Shown piece after piece: positions 1 to 6,376 of a stretch of 31,197 bases of DNA. The stretch is from contig DATDGI010000269.1 in NCBI GenBank assembly GCA_036522155.1, forward strand, positions 1-31,197, given 5' to 3'. Both the position numbers and the translations under genes were made by a program. The notes beneath the pieces are model-generated. The model had not been told where the DNA came from, did no database searches, and was given only the letters and a program-made list of their open reading frames with translations. This DNA comes from UBA9676 sp036522155. GTDB lineage: Bacteria > Actinomycetota > Actinomycetes > Streptosporangiales > Streptosporangiaceae. Position 1 is the first letter of the stretch; every line of letters starts with the position of its first letter.

Positions 1-1394
1 AGGCCGGGTTCACCCTTGCCCACAGCACCGGCTCCCGGCTCAGCGAGTACCTGCTCAGCGGCGGCGACGGCGAGCAGCTGACGGTCGCGGCCAGCTCCAT
101 CCGCTGGCCCGCGCTGGCCGGCGCGCTGCCGCCGGGCCCGCTGCGGGAGCGGCTAGCGGGCCTGGCCTGGGTCCGGGCGCTGCTGCCGGTCGCCCGGGCC
201 ACCAGCAACGTGCGCCAGCTACGGGTGCTCAACGACGACCTCAAGACGATCGCGCTGCTGACGGTCACCCAGCTGGCCGTGACCGGCCCGGGCGCGGCGG
301 AACTGCCGGCCCGGGTGTCGGTCACCGCCATCCGCGGCTACCAGGCGCAGACCGACCGGATCGTCCGGGCGCTGACCGAGCTGGCCGGCCTCAGCCCGGC
401 CCCCTGCTCGGCGCTGGCCAGCGTGCTGGCCGCCACCGGCCGCCGGCCCGGCGACTACACCGGGAAGGTCGACGTCCAGCTGACCGCGGCCATGCCCGCC
501 CGCCGGGCGATGGCGGACGTGCTGCTGCAACTGGCCAGCACGCTGCAGGCCAACGTGCCCGGCACGGTCCGCGACACCGACACCGAGTTCCTGCACGACC
601 TGCGGGTCGCCGTCCGCCGGACCAGGTCCGCGCTCAAGCTGTGCGGCGACGTGCTCACCGCCGGGGTGCGCGACACCTACGCCGGCGAGTTCAAATGGCT
701 GGGCGACATCACCACCCCGGTCCGGGATCTGGACGTCTACCTGCTCGGCTACGGCGAGGCGGCGGCCGGCCTGCTGGCCGCGACCCCGGCCGAACTGGAG
801 CCGTTCCACACCCACCTGGCCCAGCAGCGGGAGATCGAGCGGGCCGAACTGGTCCGCGTGCTGCGCAGCCGCCGGTTCGCCGACCTCAGCCAGGCCTGGC
901 AGAGCGCGCTGGCCAGCCAGACGGCGCCCCGGCGGGGGCCGACCGCGGGCCAGCTGGCGGCGGAGCGGATCCGCCGCGCGCACACCCGGGTGCTGCAGCC
1001 CGGGTCGCGGATCACGGCGGGCTCACCGCCGGAGAGCCTGCACGACCTCCGGAAACGGTGCAAGGAACTGCGCTACCTGCTGGAATTCTTCGCCTCCCTG
1101 CACGACCCGGCGATTCTCCGGCAGGCGGTCCGGGATCTGAAAGGGCTGCAAGACTGTCTCGGTGAGTACCAGGACTGCCAGGTACAGCAGCACGAGCTCC
1201 GGATGTTCGCCGCGCAGATGAGGGCGGACCGGAAGGTACCGGCCACCGCCCTGCTGGCGATGGGCGAGCTGGCCGGGCACATCGCGCAGCGCGAGCAGCA
1301 GGCCAGGAGCGAGTTCGCTGGCCGGTTCGCCGACTTCGCCAGCCCCGCCAACCAGCACCGGTTCGGTGCCCTCACCGCGGGGGCACAGCCGTGA
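1..1394 (+). CDS. CYTH-CHAD domain protein, 5' end outside window
   Basis: The reading frame is open from base 3, so the gene begins upstream and about 463 residues are visible. The first ~100 residues look like the end of a CYTH (triphosphate tunnel) domain. The rest is a CHAD domain, an all-helical fold with conserved His/Arg/Lys that binds polyphosphate. Two CHAD signature repeats are visible: LHDLRVAVRRTRSALK (from about base 591) and LHDLRKRCKELRYLLEFF (from about base 1038). An in-frame GTG at 210 is not the true start, because coding-like sequence continues above it. The stop overlaps the GTG start of the parA-like gene by four bases (GTGA), so the two are translationally coupled. Family knowledge: CHAD proteins associate with polyphosphate granules, and CYTH domains act on triphosphates. 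Whether this CYTH domain is catalytic cannot be judged, since its N-terminal ExExK motif lies outside the window. Confidence 0.88.
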   Translation, partial: AGFTLAHSTGSRLSEYLLSGGDGEQLTVAASSIRWPALAGALPPGPLRERLAGLAWVRALLPVARATSNVRQLRVLNDDLKTIALLTVTQLAVTGPGAAELPARVSVTAIRGYQAQTDRIVRALTELAGLSPAPCSALASVLAATGRRPGDYTGKVDVQLTAAMPARRAMADVLLQLASTLQANVPGTVRDTDTEFLHDLRVAVRRTRSALKLCGDVLTAGVRDTYAGEFKWLGDITTPVRDLDVYLLGYGEAAAGLLAATPAELEPFHTHLAQQREIERAELVRVLRSRRFADLSQAWQSALASQTAPRRGPTAGQLAAERIRRAHTRVLQPGSRITAGSPPESLHDLRKRCKELRYLLEFFASLHDPAILRQAVRDLKGLQDCLGEYQDCQVQQHELRMFAAQMRADRKVPATALLAMGELAGHIAQREQQARSEFAGRFADFASPANQHRFGALTAGAQP

Positions 1395-2134
1395 GGATCC
1401 TCGCCACCTACAACATCAAGGGCGGGGTCGGCAAGACCGCCACCGCCGTCAACCTCGCCCACCTGGCCGCCCGCGACGGGCTGCGCGTGCTGCTGTGGGA
1501 TCTGGACCCCCAGGCCGCGGCCAGCTTCCTGCTCCGGGTCCGGCCCCGGGTCAAGGGGGGCGGGGCCGCGCTGATCACGGGCAGCCGGGATCTGGACGCG
1601 GCGATCAAGGGCACCGACTTCGAGCGGCTGGACCTGCTCCCGGCCGACTTCACCTACCGCAACCTGGACCTCATCCTGGACGCCACCAAGAAGCCGACCG
1701 AGCGGCTGGCCCAGCTGCTCCGCCCGCTCGCCACCGAGTACGACCTCGTCGTCCTCGACTGCCCGCCCAGCATCTCGCTGCTGTCCGAGAGCGTGCTGCA
1801 CGCCGCGGACATCCTGCTGGTGCCGCTCATCCCCACCACGTTGTCGGTGCGGACGCTCGACCAGCTGACCGAGTTCATCTCCGGTTTCGACGGGCACCGG
1901 CCGAAGGTGCTGGCCTTCTGCTCCATGATCGACCGCCGCAAGCGGCTGCACCGGGAGATCGCCGAGCGGCTGCCAACGGAGCGCTCCGATGTGGCGCGGA
2001 CGGTTATCCCGGCCCTGTCGCTGATCGAGCGGATGTCGGTGGAACGCGCCCCGGTGACCGCATTCGCGCCGCGCAGCGCGGCGTCCCGCCAGTACGCGGC
2101 GCTGTGGGAGGAGGTGAGAGAGCGGGGTCTGTGA
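1391..2134 (+). CDS. Orphan ParA/MinD-type ATPase
   Basis: A 247-residue ParA-superfamily P-loop ATPase. The deviant Walker A motif KGGVGKT is at residues 10-16, with the signature lysine K10. The A'-type DLDPQ follows at 37-41 and the Walker B region LVVLDCPP at 119-126. The length fits a small ParA without an N-terminal DNA-binding domain, as in chromosomal and cargo-positioning ParAs. No ParB or parS-like partner is seen. The GTG start lies inside the stop region of the CYTH-CHAD gene (GTGA overlap), so the two products are probably made together. By analogy with McdA-type ATPases it may position a cargo, perhaps polyphosphate bodies bound by the CHAD protein; that is inference. A 131-bp gap separates it from the next gene. 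Confidence 0.9.
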   Translation: MRILATYNIKGGVGKTATAVNLAHLAARDGLRVLLWDLDPQAAASFLLRVRPRVKGGGAALITGSRDLDAAIKGTDFERLDLLPADFTYRNLDLILDATKKPTERLAQLLRPLATEYDLVVLDCPPSISLLSESVLHAADILLVPLIPTTLSVRTLDQLTEFISGFDGHRPKVLAFCSMIDRRKRLHREIAERLPTERSDVARTVIPALSLIERMSVERAPVTAFAPRSAASRQYAALWEEVRERGL

Positions 2135-2149
2135 CGCGCCAGCCCAGGT

Positions 2150-2166
2150 GGCACCGGGGTTGTGCC
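2150..2166 (+). terminator. Weak hairpin after the parA-like gene
   Basis: GGCAC, a seven-base loop and GTGCC, followed by GTTT. A five-pair stem with a poor T-run. It may be a weak terminator between the CHAD/parA pair and the next gene, or chance. Confidence 0.25.
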
Positions 2167-2265
2167 GTTTACTAACAGTGCTGGTTTGTGCTTTGTCAGC
2201 GAATCCTCAGCTATCTGGCGTCCCTCGGAGCATCCTGGTAGGCAGGCACGTCTGAGGGGGATGTT

Positions 2266-2769
2266 GTGAGCCGCAGGGTGATCCGGATGGAGATCCCGGT
2301 GTTCCCGGACCGGCATATGTTCCGGGTGCACGACTCCACCGTGGACCCGGATGCGCCGGGCGGGCCATTGCCGCCGCTCGGTGCGCTCATCAGCGTCAAC
2401 CGCGAGCAAATGTGGGTTGGCAGTCTCCAGGAGCACATCGGGGTCCGGCTATTCCTGGAAGAATGGGATATGGCGCCGCCGCCATTCGGCGAGAACTGGG
2501 AAGACGAGGCTAAGGCCGTCATCTACCTGCGCGGCGCACTCAGCATCGACATGGGCCCGGCCGGGCGGGCCGTGGACCGGCTGCAACTGGCGGGCGGAGT
2601 CGGCGACTACGTCGTCCGCGTCTTCGCCCGTAACCGGCGCGAGGTCAACCGGCTCTACAACGAGCTGTTCGAACGCGGCGTGGACCCGCTCAGTGACGAA
2701 TTCCAGCAGGCGCGCAAGGCCCTGGAAGGCCGCGAGCAGTACCTGCTGCAGCTGTGGCGGGAAGCCTGA
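2266..2769 (+). CDS. Protein of unknown function, 167 aa
   Basis: GTG start preceded by a GAGGGGG Shine-Dalgarno-like run at about 2252-2258. No signal peptide or membrane segment. The N-terminal region reads as beta strands (MEIPVFPDRHMFRVHD), followed by an acidic/aromatic middle (EEWDMAPPPFGENWEDE), a strand region with LQLAGGVGDYVVRVFARNR, and a charged helical C-terminus. The order 'short strand with His/Phe...D, then RA...L.L..G.Y.VRV' recalls ComJ-like (competence protein J, nuclease inhibitor) sequences, but only weakly, so no function is assigned. It lies downstream of the CHAD/parA pair after a 131-bp gap and runs into the DUF3040 gene with three bases between the stops. An in-frame ATG at 2287 is a possible alternative start. 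Confidence 0.8.
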   Translation: MSRRVIRMEIPVFPDRHMFRVHDSTVDPDAPGGPLPPLGALISVNREQMWVGSLQEHIGVRLFLEEWDMAPPPFGENWEDEAKAVIYLRGALSIDMGPAGRAVDRLQLAGGVGDYVVRVFARNRREVNRLYNELFERGVDPLSDEFQQARKALEGREQYLLQLWREA

Positions 2770-2772
2770 CCG

Positions 2773-3132
2773 TTACCGGAACGGGGTCGCCACCGCCGGG
2801 GCCGACGGCTGCGGGCTGGCCAGCCGCGGGGGCGCGGACGTGTGGTGCGCCGCGATCAGAGCGGGGTGACGGGGCGCGGAGGTCGACCGCGAGCCCGCGC
2901 CGCGCTCGGGCATGGCCCGCAACGGCAGCAGCGCGTAGACGGCCAGCGACACCACCGTGACCACGACGAGCACGGCACAGGACGCCAGCATCCTGATCCG
3001 GGGCGAGCGCAGCAGCGCGGCCGGGCTCGGGCGCCCGAACGACGCCAGCCTCGCCGCCAGGGCCGGCTCGGACTTGGCGAGCCACTGCTCGATCTCGGCG
3101 AGGATGCGCTCCTCATCCATCGAAAGCGCCAC
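2773..3132 (-). CDS. DUF3040 family membrane protein
   Basis: A 119-residue protein of the actinobacterial DUF3040 type. The N-terminus MALSMDEERILAEIEQWLAK and the following 'LAARLASF' helix are the family hallmark. One membrane segment spans about residues 46-70, followed by a Ser/Pro/Ala-rich low-complexity tail. The GTG at 3132 is chosen because a GGAGGT lies six bases before it and the family usually starts MALS or MPLS. Reading from the ATG at 3120 would lose those residues. The function of the family is unknown. The gene is divergent from the intein-containing radical SAM gene, with 150 bp between starts, and that gap holds a LexA-like box that could affect both directions. Confidence 0.85.
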   Translation of the reverse strand: MALSMDEERILAEIEQWLAKSEPALAARLASFGRPSPAALLRSPRIRMLASCAVLVVVTVVSLAVYALLPLRAMPERGAGSRSTSAPRHPALIAAHHTSAPPRLASPQPSAPAVATPFR

Positions 3133-3234
3133 GGCGCCACCTCCGCCCAAGTGCCCGCCGGGGGGAATGCCACTACTATCCCCGGCCGCAAGCTCTTTAT
3201 CCATCGCCAGCCGCCGGTCTCTATCCAGCGTAGC

Positions 3235-3250
3235 TCGAACAGGTGTTTGA
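3235..3250 (+). promoter_or_regulatory. LexA (SOS) box
   Basis: TCGAAC-AGGT-GTTTGA, which matches the actinobacterial/mycobacterial SOS consensus TCGAAC-N4-GTTCGA at 11 of 12 defined positions. It overlaps the -35 hexamer of the radical SAM promoter (TTGACA, 3247-3252), the expected place for repression. Confidence 0.75.
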
Positions 3251-3285
3251 CAGTAACGAACTGGTGTTCTAGTTTTCTCTTCGTG
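3247..3285 (+). promoter_or_regulatory. Promoter of the radical SAM gene, predicted leaderless
   Basis: A consensus -35 TTGACA (3247-3252), a 17-base spacer, and -10 TAGTTT (3270-3275). The GTG start codon at 3283 begins seven bases after the -10, where transcription should start. There is no Shine-Dalgarno sequence before the GTG. This is the only promoter in the window with a perfect -35. Confidence 0.7.
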
Positions 3286-5367
3286 CGCTGGGATGCCATG
3301 CGGATCACCGACGGCGGGCCAGCCGCACCCGCGCTGTTCGAGCGGAACGCGGTCGCCCGCACCTTCGACACCCCCGGCTTCCGCGGCATGACCTTCTTCG
3401 AGGTACAGGCCAGGTCGGTCATCAACCGGGTGCCCGAGGCGTCCCGGATGCCGTTCCGCTGGACCATCAACCCCTATAGAGGTTGCTCTCATGCGTGCGT
3501 CTACTGCGTATCCGGTGAGACACCGATCCTGATGGCCGACGGCCGCACCAGGCCGATCGCCGACCTGGAGGCCGGCGACGCCATCTACGGAACCGTGCGG
3601 CGGGGCCGTTACCGCCGTTATACGCGGACGACAGTGCTGGCCCACTGGCAGACGGTGAAGCCCGCCTACCTGATCACCCTGGAGGACGGCACCAGCCTGG
3701 TCACCAGCGGGGATCACCGCTTCCTGAGCGACCGCGGCTGGAAGTACGTCACCGGCCAGGAGCAGGGGGCGCTGCGGCGGCCGCACCTGACCACCGGCAA
3801 CAAGCTGATGGGAGTCGGCGGCTTCGCCGACCAGCCCAAAGACTCCGCCGCGTACCAGCGCGGCTACCTGTGCGGGATGGTCCGCGGCGACGGAACCCTC
3901 GGGACCTACGCCTACCCCTACGGCCAGATACATTCGTTCCGGCTCGCGCTCGCCGACACGGACGCGCTCACGCGGGCCCGCGACTACCTCACCGGCATGG
4001 GCGTCACGACGAGCCTGTTCACTTTTGCCGAAGCCACCGAGTCCCGCCGCAAGGTAATGGCCATCCGGACCGCGGCCCGCGATCAGGTGCGCTTCATCGA
4101 ATGGCTGACCCACTGGCCGACCTCACCCGGCCCGGACTGGCGGAAGGGCTTCCTGGCCGGGATCTTCGACGCCGAGGGCAGTTATAGCCGGGGCATCCTG
4201 CGGATCAGCAACACCGATCCGGCCATCATCGGCTGGACCATCGCCCACCTGTACGCACTGGGATTCGCCGTGGTGGTCGAGCCTGCGAGGCACACGAACG
4301 GCCTGCGGGTCATCCGGCTGCGGGGCGGGCTGCGGGAAGCGCTCCGTTTCTTCCACACCACCGACCCGGCCATCACCCGCAAGCGCACGATCGAGGACGT
4401 GGCCATCAAGAGCGACGCGCGGCTTGGCGTGGTGTCCGTGCAGCCGCTCGGGCTGGACGTGCCGATGTTCGACATCACCACCGGCACCGGCGACTTCATC
4501 GCCGACGGCGTGGTCAGCCACAACTGCTACGCCCGGCAGTCGCATACCTACCTGGATCTGGATGCCGGGCACGACTTCGACTCCAAGATCGTGGTCAAGG
4601 TCAACGCGCCGGAGCGGGTGCGGGCCGAGCTGGCCGCGCCGCGCTGGCAGGGCGAGCACATCGCCATGGGCACCAACGTGGACTGCTACCAGCGCGCCGA
4701 GGGGCGGTACCGGCTCATGCCCGGCATCCTGGCCGCGCTGCGGGACGCCGCCAACCCGTTCTCGATCCTGACCAAGGGCACCCTGATCCTGCGCGACATC
4801 GACCTGCTGGCCGAGGCGGCCGAGGTGACCGAGGTCGGGCTGGCCGTCTCGGTGGGCTGCACCGACGAGGACCTGTGGCGGCTGCTGGAACCGGGCACCC
4901 CCAGCCCACGGCGCCGCCTGGACGTGTGCGCCGCGTTCACCGCCCGCGGGCTGGGCTGCGCGGTGCTGATGGGCCCGGTCGTGCCGTACCTGTCCGACTC
5001 ACCCGGCCAGCTGGCCGCCACCGTGCGGCAGATAGCCGCCGCGGGGGCGACCTCGGTCAGCCCGATCGTGCTGCACCTGCGCCCGGGGGCGCGGGAGTGG
5101 TTCCTGCGCTGGCTCGGCGAGCATCACCCGGACCTGCTCCCTCGCTACCGGGCGCTGTACGGGCGCGGCGCGTACGCGCCCAAGGCCTACCAGCAGCAGG
5201 TGACCGAGCAGGTCCGCGCGCTGGCCCGCCAGTACCGGATCGGCCAGCACGCAGCCGGCCACCGGGCAGCCAGCCGGGGCCGGCCACCACGGGCCCGGTT
5301 CGGTGGTGCCCCGGCCGGGCCGGGCACCCGCACGGGCGCCGCCCCGGTGCAGCTCACCCTGCTGTGA
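3283..5367 (+). CDS. Rv2578c-like radical SAM protein (SplB/COG1533 type) with intein
   Basis: The precursor is 694 aa. Removing the 340-residue intein leaves 354 aa, normal for this family. The N-extein (74 aa) has the family pattern GMTFFEVQARSVINRVP and INPYRGCSHACVY. The C-extein begins CYARQSHTYLDLDAG. Joined, they rebuild the radical SAM motif CxxxCxxC (C68, C72, C75). Later family blocks include MGTNVDCYQRAEGRYRLMPG, SILTKGTL and SPIVLHLRPG. The protein ends in QLTLL, like a beta-clamp-binding peptide. The start is GTG 3283 (MRWDAM...), because the family typically begins MRW and the GTG sits at the predicted transcription start; the ATG at 3298 is less likely. COG1533 relatives include spore photoproduct lyase, so a repair role is plausible but unproven. 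Its 3' end overlaps the convergent rhodanese gene by 14 bp. Confidence 0.93.
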   Translation: MRWDAMRITDGGPAAPALFERNAVARTFDTPGFRGMTFFEVQARSVINRVPEASRMPFRWTINPYRGCSHACVYCVSGETPILMADGRTRPIADLEAGDAIYGTVRRGRYRRYTRTTVLAHWQTVKPAYLITLEDGTSLVTSGDHRFLSDRGWKYVTGQEQGALRRPHLTTGNKLMGVGGFADQPKDSAAYQRGYLCGMVRGDGTLGTYAYPYGQIHSFRLALADTDALTRARDYLTGMGVTTSLFTFAEATESRRKVMAIRTAARDQVRFIEWLTHWPTSPGPDWRKGFLAGIFDAEGSYSRGILRISNTDPAIIGWTIAHLYALGFAVVVEPARHTNGLRVIRLRGGLREALRFFHTTDPAITRKRTIEDVAIKSDARLGVVSVQPLGLDVPMFDITTGTGDFIADGVVSHNCYARQSHTYLDLDAGHDFDSKIVVKVNAPERVRAELAAPRWQGEHIAMGTNVDCYQRAEGRYRLMPGILAALRDAANPFSILTKGTLILRDIDLLAEAAEVTEVGLAVSVGCTDEDLWRLLEPGTPSPRRRLDVCAAFTARGLGCAVLMGPVVPYLSDSPGQLAATVRQIAAAGATSVSPIVLHLRPGAREWFLRWLGEHHPDLLPRYRALYGRGAYAPKAYQQQVTEQVRALARQYRIGQHAAGHRAASRGRPPRARFGGAPAGPGTRTGAAPVQLTLL
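3505..4524 (+). mobile_element. LAGLIDADG intein, 340 aa, in the radical SAM host
   Basis: Residue 1 is the cysteine of CVSGETPILM (block A). Block B reads LVTSGDHRFLS with its His at residue 71. Block F/G ends FIADGVVSHN, followed by the host C+1 nucleophile (codon 4525). The penultimate His and terminal Asn needed for splicing are present. The homing endonuclease has both dodecapeptides: YLCGMVRGDG with acidic D129, and FLAGIFDAEG with acidic E224. Both catalytic acids are kept, so it looks complete rather than decayed. The insertion falls between residues 74 and 75 of the spliced host, directly before the third iron-sulphur cysteine. Intein-bearing members of this family are, from memory, known; the exact relation of this one is unchecked. 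Confidence 0.95.
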
Positions 5368-5761
5368 CCGGCAGCCCGGCCCGGGCCCAGGCCAGGAACC
5401 CGCCGGCCAGATCGGTGGCGTTGCGCAGGCCGATGTCCTGCAGTGAGGCCGCCGCCAGGCTGGAGGCGTACCCCGCCGAGCACATGATGATCACCAGCTG
5501 GCCGTAGCCGGTGGCGGCGGGCAGCCTGGCCCGGCTGCGCGGGTCGAACCGCCATTCCAGCACGTTCCGCTCGACCGGCAGGGCGCTGGGGACGGCACCT
5601 TCCGCGGCCCGCTGCGCCTGCGGCCGGATGTCCACCAGCAGCGCCCCATCCTGCTGCATGGCCCGGTAGGCGGGGGCGGGCCCGAGCCGGCGCAGCCGCC
5701 GCCGGGCGGCGGCCAGCAGGTCGTCGATCGAGCTGCCCGGGGGCGGGCCAGCGGCCGTCAC
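5354..5761 (-). CDS. Rhodanese-like sulfurtransferase
   Basis: A 135-residue single rhodanese domain. The active-site loop is IIMCSAGYASS with Cys94 as the persulfide-carrying residue. Upstream are the usual LLVDIRP strand and the downstream GLRNATDLAGGFLAW block typical of actinobacterial single-domain rhodaneses. The start chosen is GTG 5761, which overlaps the stop of the cysteine dioxygenase gene (GTGA); GTG 5764 is one codon earlier in frame. No separate ribosome site is evident, so translation is probably coupled to the upstream gene. Pairing with cysteine dioxygenase suggests a role in handling sulfane sulphur or sulphite from cysteine breakdown (inference). The 3' end overlaps the convergent radical SAM gene by 14 bp. 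Confidence 0.88.
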   Translation of the reverse strand: MTAAGPPPGSSIDDLLAAARRRLRRLGPAPAYRAMQQDGALLVDIRPQAQRAAEGAVPSALPVERNVLEWRFDPRSRARLPAATGYGQLVIIMCSAGYASSLAAASLQDIGLRNATDLAGGFLAWARAGLPVTAG

Positions 5762-6234
5762 CACTGGTCCACGGTCTCGGCCGCGCCCGCGACGAGCCGG
5801 CCAGCCACGAAGCCGAAGCGCTGCATGCCAGTGAGCGGCGGCGAGTACGCGTGCACGCTGATGGCGGGCGCGGCTGAGTCGTTCCCGACGTCGTGCAGGT
5901 ACCACGGGCCGAACGACCGGACCGACCCGGCCGCCACGGCCGTGTCCCGCCGCCGGGGCCGGCCGCCCCGCGCGGTCCGCTCGCGCAGGCAGCCCTGCAC
6001 GACGGTGAACGCGCCGGCCGACCGGCCGTGGTCATGGAAGCCGGTCCGCTGGCCGGGCAGCCAGCTCAGCAGCCAGATCTCGTGGTCGTCGTGCTGGCGG
6101 AGCAGGTGGTACCAGCGATGATCGGGGTCGTAGCGGACCAGTGACATCCAGCCGTCCGGGCTGGCGGTCAGGTCCCGCACGATGGCCCGCAGGCGGGCCT
6201 GGCTGACTGGGGTGCGGGTAGCGTCAAGCATCAT
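5758..6234 (-). CDS. Cysteine dioxygenase (type I, cupin)
   Basis: A 158-residue cupin. The iron-binding facial triad is visible as H67 and H69 in GFHDHGRSAGAF and H114 in WYLHDVGN. The C-terminal block SVHAYSPPLTGMQRF contains the conserved tyrosine (Y130) next to the substrate. It oxidises L-cysteine to cysteine sulfinate with O2. Two adjacent ATG codons (6234 and 6231) follow AAGAGG; the first is used here, but the second has better spacing. It is first in a two-gene operon with the rhodanese. The promoter region carries TATAAATACGAT and an inverted repeat at 6264-6276. It is divergent from menF. Confidence 0.92.
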   Translation of the reverse strand: MMLDATRTPVSQARLRAIVRDLTASPDGWMSLVRYDPDHRWYHLLRQHDDHEIWLLSWLPGQRTGFHDHGRSAGAFTVVQGCLRERTARGGRPRRRDTAVAAGSVRSFGPWYLHDVGNDSAAPAISVHAYSPPLTGMQRFGFVAGRLVAGAAETVDQW

Positions 6235-6263
6235 CCTCTTATTCCGATCGTATTTATAGACAT

Positions 6264-6276
6264 TGTCCTCGGGACA
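6264..6276. promoter_or_regulatory. Inverted repeat, candidate operator of the cysteine dioxygenase operon
   Basis: TGTCC-TCG-GGACA, a perfect five-base inverted repeat. It lies 30-42 bases upstream of the cysteine dioxygenase ATG and just above the -10-like TATAAATACGAT on the minus strand, a position suited to repressor binding. The regulator is not identifiable here. Confidence 0.4.
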
Positions 6277-6376
6277 GTATCACGGCCGCCCCACCCGCCG
6301 CACGCATCTCGCGCGCGGCCCAGGTGGCATCCCCGGCGGGCCGCACGGCGGACATAGCCACGTAAAGTTGGCAGGC

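Noticed and set aside
210..212. GTG 210 as the start of the CHAD gene
   Set aside because: The frame is open to base 3 and the upstream residues look like part of a CYTH domain.
2842..3282. Upstream extension of the radical SAM frame to 2842
   Set aside because: The added residues are unlike the family, overlap the DUF3040 gene on the other strand and lie above a convincing promoter and LexA box.
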